Source: Smallanthus sonchifolius
Lineage: Eukaryota; Streptophyta; Magnoliopsida; Asterales; Asteraceae
Assembly: GCA_023525975.1 (NCBI GenBank)
Contig: CM042029.1
Coordinates: 80,396,849-80,460,848, forward strand
Reading direction: 5' to 3'
Length of the DNA stretch: 64,000 nucleotides
A program made the position numbers and the translations under genes. A model generated the notes under the pieces. That model ran no database searches and was not told the DNA's origin. It saw only the letters and a program-made list of their open reading frames with translations. Below are positions 13,301 to 24,000 of the stretch, piece after piece. How positions within the stretch are numbered: position 1 is the stretch's first letter; each line of letters starts with the position of its first letter.

Positions 13301-13343
13301 AAGCTGCGAAAGATGATGATCCTTGCGAACGAGTATTGGGCAT
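10323..13343 (-). CDS. Gag-protease polyprotein of element C
   Basis: Open for 1006 codons from ATG at 13341-13343 to TGA at 10323-10325. The frame stays open 18 codons upstream to 13397, but the start MPNTRSQG is more usual for plant gag. Residues about 95-270 are the retrotransposon gag domain (FHGLEDEDAPGHLSRF, then ASTWLDTLP and the YFPPSRAARLRDQI region). A CX2CX3HX4C knuckle (CQVCRGGHDTRNC) follows, and a pepsin-type protease with active site DLGAS and the ILGRPFL strand sits near residues 680-800. The acidic C-terminal 200 residues match no enzyme domain I know. Gag would form the particle and protease would mature it. The uninterrupted frame agrees with the near-identical LTRs. Confidence 0.93.
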   Translation of the reverse strand: MPNTRSQGSSSFAAFQEPERELHERTRDFRERLEELVKSKVRSTSPVPISIMGDADPPARRTVHQRASEGVTGARSSITRPTIPNTNSWQIPSHVMSTITHATQFHGLEDEDAPGHLSRFARICDTFNITGVSKDAIYLRLFPFSLSGRASTWLDTLPDNSITTWEDLEAKFFKKYFPPSRAARLRDQIHSFRMDPDEPYHMAWERFNALLSRCPQHGLPDWALVEKFYNGLTFETQQMFNTAAGGHIMDRLEPEECEDMFESFAQAEQQHPRSVRDSIPTARSHASSPRGVHQVTPDTSVAAALASMANEIKELKLSALRCQVCRGGHDTRNCPVNNQEHVSYAGNQYQNRNYNNSNTFGSGWRSGFTGRQQQYGGAEEGASSGSTVGSRRIEEMMETQTQLLAQLVQNNKDARLRLDSHDTLMKNQQSAFQDLQRTVGDIARSIHDRQGSPSTGPNASVMAVSIESVESKVVEEVDSHSKEHNIPSVEEVNKIDWAARFAEIDARMLKETESNAVSTRSMIEKEDESPPVVVEEEPVEEEIVVEVPTKKAHEKKKGVEMKSPEIDLSRIPYPTRVLPHKHAKEYGHFLDMFKQLKVNLPFVEVLQHMPKYAKFLKGLLSNKKKLEEVSGVSLGEQCSAVVQNHLPEKLSDSGRFTIPCLLGNLPLHHALADLGASINLMPYSLYKQLDLGEPQPTRMSISLADRSVKYPRGIVENLLVKVGNFVFPVDFVILDMEVDDKVPLILGRPFLRTAKAMIDVFDGKLTLRVGDEVLTFNAVESGKDVGEHSHSVCMLDSFMDHHWDPDPVIEVGEPAPNIEEPYDWALELEGLLDEPDDYGDEVPDDLLEMMAEFEEVIGKTPSVGKLVEVVEDPEDPGEIVEVIPLEVPIPKPLHIFTTVCASGRKIESPPRSRPPRKRTRELIDLGNLDRVLTPSVGISRSDKLLGYLMRIIFGPGRFKLWWKEMKDRNPWCGRSSCLLEVWRTRRPRRMKAVPVRIKEKPPDRLA

Positions 13344-13480
13344 AAACAGAAAGACTCTAAGAAGGAAACAGAATAAAGACTCACAAGTAGCACACAAGAC
13401 TCAAAAGAAAACAAAAGACTCAAATAAACCAAAAATCAAACAAAGAACTAGTCAAAGCTAATATTGCTATTGCCAAGTGT

Positions 13481-13497
13481 CCCCGGCAGCGGCGCCA
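13481..13497 (-). other. Primer binding site of element C
   Basis: Minus strand TGGCGCCGCTGCCGGGG, six bases inside the 5' LTR. It resembles the 3' end of plant tRNA-Asp (family knowledge: TGGCGCCGTTGCCGGGG), with one mismatch. Athila-type elements commonly use this primer. Confidence 0.8.
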
Positions 13498-13503
13498 AAA
13501 ACT

Positions 13504-15157
13504 TGATGTCGTCCAGACGGTCTATAAAAACTATCAAATAAAACCTAATCTAGACTCTCTAGCTTTAAATTTATAAAACCTAGACTCGACCTAAAACTAG
13601 ACCACACAACCGGCAAGTGTACCGATCAATGTAATATAGCCTAAACGAAGTCCGGATATCGAACCCAAAAGACACTGAATAACTAAATTAGACTCAACTA
13701 GGACTTAATATGATTAATTGATTGGGGGATTTACTACACTAAAGATTAACTAAGAATGCAATAAACTAAGGACAATTCAAGCTATCAAGAGTAAACTAAA
13801 GATGAAATCAAGAATGGAGAAGTCACTACCTAGGTCGGAATCCTATGTGTAAAGCTCAACTTCTATCGGTTTTGGAACTAGGTTGGATCTGGTTTTCTAA
13901 AGATATAACACCTAAAAGATATCTAGTGGATTCCCGATCACTCTCGGTCTCGGGATGTGACCAGAAGACAACCTAAGGATATTAACTCACCAGATGATCG
14001 GATCACCTCTCGGGTATTTCCTACTATGACAAGTACCCTAATAAACGGATTACCTCTCAGTCTCACCGCTTACCATACACTCAAGGAATGCATGGGGTAG
14101 TTCTAGAATGGATACTATGATTCGGATAGCAACTATCACTAGACACCTAATACCAACTTCCTCTCAGACAGCTGACACTCGGATTCCTAATGACGAAGAC
14201 TAAACGACTAATTCTCACTTCTCGGGTATTGAACTAGGACACACATTCACTTCTAATCAGTAATTAACTAGGTTTTCTATGGCTGCTACGTCTAGACACC
14301 ACTCTAACTCACAAACCCTAAAGTCTATGAACCAGAAACGAAGATCAAACTGGCAGACAACCACAATCAACGCAGAAAAGCATAATCAACCACATAATCA
14401 GAATTAAACATGCACTAACATCACACATAAACAAACTCAAACCTTTACTAAATCATAAATCCAACATTCAAATCCAAAAACCGAATAAAAATCGAAACTT
14501 TAACACATAATCATCATATTGACCTAGGTAGATCAAGGATCTAGCCTAGAATCATACTAAGAACATCTACACAGAAGTAAATAGCAAGATCCATAGGTTC
14601 AAAACACAAAATCAAAGATAAAGTTTGAATCTTTAAACCCTAGAATGCAACTACACAAACCCGGAATCCAAAAGCTTCAATCTTCAGCTTCAATTGACTT
14701 CCAAGCTCAAAATCGCCTCTTTTCTTCCCTGGAACGGCTTAGAATCCCACTCCCTCATAATGGCCGTTTTTATCTTTTTAATTTAGAAAATTAGGGTTTT
14801 GCGGAAAACGGCCCTCTCGCGTACCGCGAGAGAATGTTGACTGGATCCTCGCGTACCGCGAGAACCAAAATAGTCGGGCGGATTCCTGGAGTTTCCCGCG
14901 TACCGCGAGAATTATTACACTCGTCTCTCGCGTACCGCGAGAGACCTAAATTTCAGAAAATTGTCTTTTGATCTTTGGACTTTTCCGGGCTTCGTTTCTT
15001 CGCTCGTTTTCTTCACGTATTCTTCATTAATATTCCCGAGCTCCTACAAATAAGACCAACGACTCAAATGTACATAAAATTGACTCAAAACTAATATAAA
15101 ACTACTTAGAACACATTAAAACAAAGGAATAAAGACGTGTGCTTTCGCACCCTATCA
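13504..15157 (-). repeat. 5' LTR of element C
   Basis: 1654 bp, near-identical to 6608-8261. Palindromes at 14813-14946. TSD CCTTT lies immediately right at 15158-15162. Confidence 0.96.
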
Positions 15158-15162
15158 CCTTT

Positions 15163-15522
15163 GTAAGTACACCCACGATTGCTTGATACCACTCTTACTT
15201 CATCCCCATCACTGTCACAAATTTTCTCTTCATTGTTCCCTTCATCCTTTTCTTTGCTTTTCTTTAGTGCCTCAGATAGTAGGTCAGGCAATATGTTCTT
15301 CAGAGTAAGTAAAACCTCGCGGGCAATAGCATCCCTAACCTCGGGTTCCAACTGTAGAGACCCTTGATTGCCGTCCCCAGTTGGGGTCACATTAGTTTCG
15401 TGCACACTCTCAGTGTGTTCTGCGTGCACACTCTCTTCCTCTTCACTTCTTCGATTCAATGGAGGTCTACCCACTCGGACAGTGCGACCACCTCGGCGTC
15501 CAGTTCTTCCTCCACCAGCCAT
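15163..15522 (-). pseudogene. Element A gag, N-terminal fragment
   Basis: Begins ATG at 15520-15522 with a Gly/Arg-rich start (MAGGGRTGRRGGRTVRVGR), then an acidic segment and EVRDAIAREVLLTLKN, homologous to the start of the element B gag (MARRGNGRRGGG). The frame is cut by element C after about 120 residues and resumes at 6602 with FKDGDPPKFDGNKDSVATFE. Confidence 0.92.
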
Positions 15523-15856
15523 AGTTCCTAGTTTCTTGATAGTTATAAAGGGAATACATCAATGCCATCCCTTCAGATCATAGTTTTAGAACAGTACGAG
15601 CAAGGTAAATTGTTAATTACAGTGACCGGTTTGTGATTACTAATTTACATTGCTTTTCGGGTTCAAAACTCTTCAAATCGGTTGTGACATTGACATCTAT
15701 TTGTTCTAAGTTTAGGTATCTATTCTTACCCACATGCATTAACTCTAGTACTTACTTACCGTACTGGCGTTGGCTACCCATACTGACATCCGTGCGTTGG
15801 TCCCATAATCAGCTTGAGTCTAGACATTTAGGGATGTCTGAATCTCTCAAACTATT

Positions 15857-15869
15857 GCTCTAATACCAA
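15857..15869 (-). other. Primer binding site of element A
   Basis: Minus strand TTGGTATTAGAGC two bases after the 5' LTR; the intact element B copy reads TTGGTATCAGAGC, complementary to initiator-Met tRNA by family knowledge. One C to T change. Confidence 0.75.
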
Positions 15870-15871
15870 CT

Positions 15872-16981
15872 TGTAAAGGGCCCTTTCCCGGGTAACCACA
15901 CTTGTTGGATTTACTCATAAACATAATTAAAATATTGAATTTAATTTAAAAGCATTCAAGAGTAGCGAAAAACAAACATCATTCGAATACATAACATAAC
16001 AGCGGAAGTCTTAACAATTTAAAACATAACATTGTCATAACATATATGAAAGTGGGATGTCAGTCATATGCCGGGTAACCATCACGCCTTCGCCCGACCC
16101 TTCCTTTTGTCACCTGAAATGTATACTAAAAGTCAGCTAACGCTGGTGAGTTCTAGTTTAAAAACAATTAGACGTGACATTTATTATATATAGAGGGGCA
16201 CATAGAACTCACCTGATGAGTGGTTTCTGCATTACACTTAGCTGGTTACTGAGCGTCACTAAGGTATCTCTCAATCTGTATAATGAAGTCATACACATAA
16301 GGTAGTGTTCCTAGATGACACTAGACATTACTAGGTTTGAACCTAGTAGTTTCGATGGATGAATCACATCGAAACTATGTAAGTTTCGGTTATTGGTTCA
16401 TATCGAAACTATGGTAGTTTCGATGGGTCTTATGTATAATCTTAGTTTCGGATCATGGGCTTATATCGAAACTAGGTAGTTTCGATGGGTCTGCATATAT
16501 CGAAACTAAGTAGTTTCGATGGATTCACCTACATCGAAACTAGTAGTTTTGATGAATCAGTCGTCTTCCTCAAAAAAATTCAAAGTTTCTGCATGCGAAT
16601 CTGGTCGTGTCAATATCTAAATTTTCTTTGATCAAAACGTTCATTTTCATTCTAGATGCTATACCTAAGCTCATTTTCAAGTTTCATCCGCAACAACGTT
16701 ACCTTTTTAGCCAAAACCCGAAAGTCCCAAATTAAACAAAAACTCAGTTTAGGGTCGAATCGTTACCTGGATTGGGGTTATGATTTGGAGGTTTTGCTCA
16801 TGAGCACAGCAGTAACGTGCTCCTTCAATCCCGGGTTGATCCGCCAACTTTCTCTCTCTAGACCCGAGTTCACCTTTCCCTCTCTAAAAGTTGTGTGAGG
16901 CAGGAATGAGCAAGAAGAGGGCTGCCTTGTCCTTTATATATCTCGCTCCCTCGGCCCATTGAAGCCGAGCCCAAGTCCGCT
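15872..16981 (-). repeat. 5' LTR of element A, truncated and internally deleted
   Basis: Matches the 3' LTR from its inner end but lacks about 780 bp in the middle (junction near 16185) and the outermost 70 or so bases: similarity stops at GCCCAAGTCCGCT (16981) and unrelated sequence follows. The palindrome array survives at 16340-16560. Confidence 0.88.
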
Positions 16982-17163
16982 AGGCTCAACGTCCAAAGGT
17001 CGAACTCACCAGACTTCCACGAAGGACATTCTTTCTTTGGTGACCGTCATCATCACAGTAACAGTCCTTACCCCTTGTTAACCGGTTGCAACATCCCGTT
17101 ATTCAAACGTCAGACATACAACTCATGCAATGATGTTGTTATAGGCTTCGGGTAGTACCAGTT
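16982..17163. other. Unassigned sequence next to the broken 5' LTR of element A
   Basis: No ORF or recognisable repeat. Probably debris from the event that removed the outer end of the LTR. Confidence 0.4.
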
Positions 17164-17440
17164 GTCACACCCCAACCGACGGAGGAAACGTCGGGGCGAA
17201 ACATGGAGACTTTTCATGAGCACATGATTGACTAAGTTGTAATATATTAAAGCATCACATTTTAATTCAATTCTAACAAACCAAATTCAACAATACAAGA
17301 ATTTTGAAATACATAATAAATTCATTTTATTCAATTAACTAGGTATACAACTTAAGTGAAGCAAACTTGATCAACTCAAACATGTATACCCGAAACATGA
17401 AAAAAAACAAGGTCAACTAAAAAGTTGGTGAGCATACATA
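17164..17440 (-). repeat. LTR-like fragment starting TGTCACACCCC
   Basis: Begins TGTCACACCCCAACCGACGG. A second copy of the same terminus starts at 17441 and replaces the rest, so this one is cut at 17440. Likely the end of an LTR read on the minus strand; the class is not determined. Confidence 0.5.
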
Positions 17441-18686
17441 TGTCACACCCCAACCGACGGCGGATTATACGTTGGGGCGGACGCAGTTGTTCAAAAGTAC
17501 AAGGTTGACTATTAAAGGTTACATTATTTCATTAATAACTTTCAAGGTTTCAATACAAGGAAAAGAATAAAAACACAACAAGAATACAAGGTTTAATTTA
17601 ATAAGTATTCTAAGTCCAAAACATCCTATGTGATCACAATAAAGCCTCATGCTTGTGTACCTGAAACATGTTAAGTAAACTGTCAACTAAAAATAGTTGG
17701 TGATATACAAAGATTTTGACACTGTTTTAACAAAGTCTTTGAAAAGTTTTACAATTCACTATGTACATGCATCAATGGTATAAGTGTGAGAACAAACAAG
17801 TTAAACATTGTGCATATCAACCCTCCAACCAAGTTTAGGCATAACCCGCAGATTACCCTTAAAAGTTTAAGTCTAGTAACAATCACCATGGGCTCCCCCC
17901 GAATGGTCAATCAATCTAGGTGGATTGGTCAAATACAATACATCTATTATTGTCACTGTAGGCTCGATCAAACTTAATAAGTATGCTAGTTTTAAGTTTA
18001 ATTTAAGCATACAAGTCTCAAATGCACAAAATACAAAGAAAATCATATAGACATAGTTGTGCACGAATTGTATAAGTCTAAAACTGTTATACATGTTCCA
18101 CCCCAAGTTTATAAACAAAACAAAAGTAAAAGGGGCTAAGTATACTCACTTATAATGATGAAAGAGTATCCGACAAGATTTAAGTGTAGCAAGACTTTGA
18201 AGGAGAATATCCTCATAACAAGCCTAAAGACAAAGTCTAAAGTTTAAAGTTTGATCCTATAAGTCTATGGCAAAGGATCTAGAATTCTAAGATTTACTAG
18301 GGTTCCAAATGGGAGACGGAAATTATTGTGTGATTAAAGTTTGATTAAGATTCTAAATAAGATTTTATATGAATGACACAAGACTTGAAATATTAAAGTT
18401 TAATAGGTTTATAGTTTAGAGTAATTATTAATTAAAATAATTATTTAACACGCTTAATTATTAATTACACAAGATAGCTAATAACAATTCAAAGTAATTT
18501 TCTAAGTATTTTATAAATAACTTGGAAAGATATTTAAGTAAAAGAGTAAATAATTATTAATGATTAATAATAATTATTTAAAAATAATAATTAATTATTA
18601 AGGAAAGAATAAATAATAATTAAAGATTAATAATAATTAAGATTAACTACTTATTAAGGATAAATAATTATCTAAAAGAATAATTA
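17441..18686 (-). repeat. Second TGTCACACCCC LTR-like copy, host of element B
   Basis: Shares the first 20 bases and a later block (GAAACATG followed by GTCAACTAAAAA) with 17164-17440, otherwise diverged. It becomes very AT-rich after 18300. Element B is inserted at 18687 with TSD AATTA, and similar AT-rich sequence resumes at 27577. No coding sequence seen. Confidence 0.5.
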
Positions 18687-18789
18687 TGTAACATCCCAAA
18701 AATAAAAAAAACAGTTAAAATGACGAAATAAACGAACGAACCATGTCGAGTCGGGTTAGATGGGCTGGCGGGCTGGAAGGGGAGCCTCC

Positions 18790-18801
18790 CCTATAAATAG
18801 C
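18790..18801 (+). promoter_or_regulatory. TATA box of element B 5' LTR
   Basis: CTATAAATAGCC about 105 bp into the LTR, followed by a GAGAGAGAAA-rich leader. The 3' LTR copy reads TTATAAATAGCC near 25754. Confidence 0.65.
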
Positions 18802-19149
18802 CAAGGTCACCACCCATTTATCTCATTTGCAACTTCTAGAGAGAGAAACCGTAGAGAGAGAAAGTTGGCGGATCGACCCGAGATTTCAGCAAAGTGTTAC
18901 TCCATAACTCGTGAGAAGAACCTCCGGATCAGAAGCTCGATTCAGGTAACGATCCGACCTAAATCTGAGTTTTAGTTCGTTTTTGGGTTTTTCGGGTTTT
19001 GGGCGAAAAGGAAACGTTTTTACGGATGAAACTGAAAGATAAACATAGATTTGAGTTCCTTAATGGAAAAAAACGTTTTGGATGAAAACAGGTTCGAGAT
19101 CTTGACGTGATCAGACCTGAATGTGAAAGTTAGGGTTTTGCGAAGAAAC

Positions 19150-19313
19150 AGATCGTGTGCACTTACCAAGTGCGCACGGAGCAGGTCCTGCGTACTTATC
19201 AAGTACGCAGGAAGAGGGGCACTGCGTACTTATCAAGTACGCAGGCGGTAGGGTCTGCGCACTTGCTAAGTGCGCAGGCAGCAGGGTCTGCGCACTTGCT
19301 AAGTGCGTAGGAA
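19150..19313. repeat. Palindrome array, five modules, 5' LTR of element B
   Basis: Five modules with arms GCGTACTT/AAGTACGC or GCGCACTT/AAGTGCGC and three-base loops (ATC, GCT or ACC), separated by GGAAGAGGGGCA-like spacers. The 3' LTR has only four (26116-26250): one GCGCACTT module plus spacer is missing. Confidence 0.93.
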
Positions 19314-20707
19314 GCAGGCTGGTTAAGTAAAGTCAGTATGTTTAGAAGGTTAAACTGTTAGAGTCGGGATTGGGTCTGATGTGTATTTAACTAATCAATT
19401 CAGATCGGAAGTGACGTTGTTGGGCCTTTGTTTAGGACAACCGAGACTAGCTTAAAAGGTGAGTTCTAGAGACCCTTCTTTAAATGTTTTAATTAAATGT
19501 TTTTGGGCTGGTGTGCATACATACGGAATGATGTTTTTAAAATGAGGTTTACGAAATGATGTTTACGAAACGATGTTTACGATATGATGTTTACGAAATG
19601 ATGTTTACGAGACGATGTTTATGAAATGTTTTTCCAAATGAAGTTTACGAAAGGTTTACGAAAGAGACGGTGTTTTGTTTAATAAAATGTACAAATGCTT
19701 TAACTAAAATCAGGTAAAGGTTTTATGAAAGTCATGAATGAACGAATCTGCCACGAGTTCCTACGGGAGCTAAGGTATGTATGTATGTATTGGCCTCACC
19801 CTTACGGGGGGCCTTTGTGGCTAACGGTTGTACAACTGGTTGATGATGGGGTGACGACGGTCACCCATGGGATTACCGGGATCCTGATGGAAGGTACTAT
19901 TCCTTGCGGGGAAATAGTGCCTAAGTTATGTTCTGTCTACCTAGAGGTAACGAGCCTTAAGAGACATATGTTTTGTCTACGTAGAGGTAACGAGCCTTAG
20001 GAGACGTACGTTTGGTCTACCTAAAGGTAACGAGCCTTAGGAGACATATGTTTGGTCTACCTAGAGGTAACGAGCCTTAGGAGACGTATGTTTGGTCTAC
20101 CTAGAGTTAACGAGCCTTAGGAGACATATGTTTGGTCCACCTAGAGGTAACGAGCCTTAGGGGACCTGTGTGGCGGATGGCTTAGAGGTAACGAGCCTTA
20201 AGTTCATCCGCTGGTATGCGATGTATGGAATTGACAGTTACGAGAAGGCGCAGATTCGGTTCATGTTGACTTATGTTATGATGCTATGTTACGATGTTTT
20301 GAGGATGTTAAGTTATTGCATGTTTTACGTACGCTTTTGTTAAACAAATGTATGTTATGTTTTTGGCAAAATATTTATGTTAAGGTTTTATGTAAAGCTA
20401 GAACTCACCAGCGTAGCTGACTTTTTAGTATGCACATTCAGGTTAAGGGCAGGTTATGGTGATGGACGGTGATGCTTGGCAAGAGAGAAGAGTTACCCGG
20501 ATGATATGAAGACTGGCATCCCGTTATAAGTTGTTTATGTTATGTTTATGTATTTGATAACGTTACGCTTCCGCATGTATGAACAAGTTTTAATTATGAT
20601 GAATGAATGAATGATTCCGCTGCGTTATTTGACATTCAAGTTTAATAAATGTTTGTGAATGAGTAAATCCAACAAGTGAGGCCTCCCGAGTTTGGGGCTT
20701 TACAAGT

Positions 20708-20720
20708 TGGTATCAGAGCA
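20708..20720 (+). other. Primer binding site of element B
   Basis: TGGTATCAGAGCA three bases after the 5' LTR, complementary to the 3' end of initiator-Met tRNA (family knowledge). Confidence 0.88.
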
Positions 20721-21036
20721 ATAGTTTGAGAGATTTGGACACTCCAGTGTCTGAACTTAAACTGTGAATGGGACCGAAAGCGGATGCCAGTACGGGTAAC
20801 TCGAGCCACAGCATCAGGTATGAAGGTAGTATATATTTACATGTGTAGTATGCCTTAGAAAGGGTTAGGTAAGGACTTGTGTTCTGATGGAATCACAAAG
20901 GTGGTCAAATAGAAATCGAAAGGGAGTGTAATGGTTAATTGCAGATGGCCAGTGTATATTAACATCTTACAGTACTTATTGAATTTTATTTGTTAACTAG
21001 CGTGATGACATTGGATTCCTTGTCTTATAGAACGAA

Positions 21037-24000
21037 ATGGCAAGGAGAGGAAACGGAAGACGTGGTGGGGGCCGTACCGGTGGTCGAAATGGTGGGCATG
21101 GCAGGACCCCTGCACGCCAAGAGTATAGTGAAGAAGGAAGTACTCACACTGAACCGGCGGTTAGTGTGCATGAAACTGAGCAGACACTGGTTGAAGAACA
21201 ACCTTTCACTTTTGAACCAGAAGTGAGAGCAGCTATAGCTCAAGAGTTCACCGAGTTGATGAAGACTTCTCTGCCAGGTCTGTTAGCCGAAGCATTAAAG
21301 AAGGTTAATGAGACGGGTGGGTCTAACAAGGCGGTTGATACCCCGAACACTGAGGCAATCAACGCACCGCTTAACCGTGGTTGTGACTATAAGTCCTTCA
21401 AGGCATGTGACCCGCCAGTCTTGACCGGGAAGAAAGACGCTGTAGCTACGTTTGATTGGGTGATTCGTATGGAGTCTGCCATTCGTCTGAGCGAATGTCG
21501 AACGGATCAAGTTGTGAAATTTGCTGCTAACTCCTTAAGAGAGGAAGCATCCCATTGGTGGGAAGGGGTACGTCAAGCAAAAGGGAGCGAGGTTGTGGAT
21601 GCGATGATGTGGGCTGACTTGAAAACTTTGGTGATCAAGAATTTCTGCCCAAGGAACGAGATTGAGAAGGTAGAGAGGGAATTTCTGGGTTTGAAGGCCG
21701 GGAGCATGACGCACCAGCAATACATAACCCGATTCAATGAACTGGCACGTCTGGTGCCACATCTTGTCACGACCGAGGAAAGAAAGATTGTATGCTACAT
21801 ACAAGGACTGTCGGACCAGGTCCGCACCTATGTTAAGGCAAACGCCCCTACTACCTATGATTCGGTAGTAGAACTGAGCGGCGTGGTATTTTATGATCTG
21901 GCGCTGGATGTCGTTGCTATTGAAGAGCCCAAGAAGAAGCTGAGTTTTCCCGCTAAGCGATCGGGTGGGAAGCTGTTTGGGGCTCGGGACAAACAGGCCA
22001 GGGTAGGCGAGACGGCAGTCTGTGGAAGATGTGGGGTGAGACATACATATGAATGTCGGATAGGGACAAATCTGTGCTACAAATGTGGCAAGACTGGGCA
22101 CTACTCCCGGGAATGCAGGCAAGGCATTAAATGCTATAATTGTGGTGAAAGCGGTCATATGAGCCGGGAATGCACCAAGCCCAGAATGGGTGAAGCCGGG
22201 AAATGGAAAGGCCCGGAAAAGAAAGAAGAGAGGCCCCGAGCAAGGACTCGTGCGTACGCACTAACGCAAGAACAAGCCAGGGCAGATCCCGACGTGGCGT
22301 CAGGTACGTTCATCCTTGACAACACTTTTGTTTCTGTGTTATTTGATTCGGGTGCCAGTAAGAGTTTCATATCTGCGACTTTTTGTAAACGAGTGAAGTA
22401 CACTGTGAGCAAGTTAGAAAGGGCCTTTAGCGTAGAAACCGCTGAGGGTAGAACTGCGAGAGTGACCGATGTAGTTGACAACTCCACGATAAAAATAGAA
22501 GGTCATACGTTCCCTGTCAGGTTGTTTGTCATGGTTTTGGGTGGGTTCGATGTCGTGTTAGGTATGGATTGGCTAACTGCCAATGAAGCGCAAATTATAT
22601 GCAAACGAAAGATAATCCGACTCAAGGCTCCGGATGGTAGCAAAGTCGAGATTTTTGGAAATCATGACGCCCCGATGCCTAACGTCATCTCAATGATCAA
22701 GGCAGCAGATTACCTGAGGCGCGGATGCGAGGCTTATCTGGTGTATGTGATTGACAAGTGTAAGGAGGTGAAGGAACTAGACGACGTGCCCGTGGTACGC
22801 GAGTACCCGTAGGTGTTTCTAGAGGATTTGCCTGGGATACCACCCGACAGAGAGATTGAATTTCAAATCGACTTAGTACCAGATGCCCAGCCCGTGGCTA
22901 AGGCTCCATATCGACTAGCACCAGTGGAGATGAAAGAGTTAATGACACAACTAGACAAGTTACTTGAGAAGGGATTTATCCAACCGAGCATCTCGCAGTG
23001 GGGTGCTCCGGTGTTGTTTGTGAAGAAGAAAGACGGTTCGATGAGAATGTGTATTGATTATCACGAGTTGAACAAACGTACGGTGAAGAACAAGTACCCT
23101 TTACCAAGGATCGACGACCTGTTCGATCAATTACAGGGCGCAAGTTGGTTCTCAAAAATCGACCTTCGATCCGGGTACCATCAGTTGAAGATGAGGGAAG
23201 AAGACATACCGAAAACTGCATTTCGCACGCGTTATGGACATTTCGAGTTCCGCGTAATGTCTTTTGGATTGACGAACGCCCCCGCAGCGTTCATGGATTT
23301 GATGAATAGAGTTTGTCGACCAATGCTGGATCGATCGGTAATCGTGTTCATCGATGATATCCTCATCTACTCCAAGAATGAGGGTGATCACGCGTGTCAC
23401 TTAAAGGAAGTATTGGAAGCTCTGAAGAAGGAAAAGTTGTATACTAAGTTCTCCAAATGCGCGTTCTGGCTTAGGGAAGTCCAATTCCTAGGTCACGTCA
23501 TTAACCCGAACGGCATTATGGTTGACCCAACAAAGATAATGACGGTAAGGGAATGGAATATTCCTAAGACGCCAACTGAAATCCGTAGTTTCTTGGGATT
23601 GGCAGGCTACTATCGGAGATTCATTCAGGATTTCTCGAAAATAGCTCCGCCATTGACAAAGTTGACTCGGAAGGAGGTAAAGTACAAATGGGGTTCTACC
23701 CAGGATGAGGCGTTTAAGGAATTGAAGGAAAAGCTAACCAAAGCCCCAGTCTTGGCCCTTCCCGAGGGCAATGAAGACTTAGTGGTATACTCTGACGCTT
23801 CGGGTCAGGGATTGGGATGCGTGTTGATGCAACGCGGGAGAGTGATCGTGTATGCGTCACGACAGTTGAAGATTCACGAAGCTAATTATCCGACTCGCGA
23901 TTTGGAACTTGCTGCTGTCGTATTCGCATTGAAAATCTGGAGGCACTACCTGTACGGGGTGAAGTTTACTATTTACTCCGACCACAAAAGTTTGAAGTAC

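Larger units (their letters stand above)
6608..15157 (-). mobile_element. Element C: young non-autonomous Ty3/gypsy (Athila/Tat-like) gag-protease element
   Basis: Bounded by LTRs of 1654 bp each (6608-8261 and 13504-15157) starting TGATAGGGTG and ending TCA on the minus strand. The TSD is CCTTT (6603-6607 and 15158-15162), inside gag of element A. The internal part holds one long ORF for gag plus protease and a 2-kb 3' non-coding region; no RT, RNase H or integrase is present, so it would need another element's enzymes. Comparing both LTRs line by line I saw one difference (7619 A, 14515 C), implying a very recent insertion. Confidence 0.96.
406..16981 (-). mobile_element. Element A: decayed Ty3/gypsy chromovirus, Tekay-like, interrupted by element C
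   Basis: LTR retrotransposon read on the minus strand: truncated 5' LTR (15872-16981), PBS, gag start (15522), an 8.55-kb nested element (6608-15157), rest of gag-pol (6602-2393), polypurine tract and 3' LTR (406-2353). Domain order gag, protease, RT, RNase H, integrase and a C-terminal chromodomain-like segment is that of chromoviruses; sequence similarity to element B and the Met-type PBS suggest the Tekay clade, from family knowledge. At least three in-frame stops and two frameshifts make it dead. It predates C, which sits inside its gag. No TSD can be checked because the 5' LTR lost its outer end. Confidence 0.92.
18687..20704 (+). repeat. 5' LTR of element B
   Basis: 2018 bp. Contains a TATA box (18790-18801), five palindromes (19150-19313), GATGTTTACGAAAT-type repeats (19530-19640) and seven 40-bp tandem repeats (19935-20200, consensus GTCTACCTAGAGGTAACGAG plus 20 more bases). 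It has about 65 bp near 20325-20390 that the 3' LTR lacks; the missing piece is bordered by GTTTTAYGTA on both sides. Confidence 0.94.

Noticed and set aside
19725..20000. 91-codon ORF in the LTR of element B
   Set aside because: Reads through the 40-bp tandem repeats; the counterpart in the 3' LTR has a different frame.
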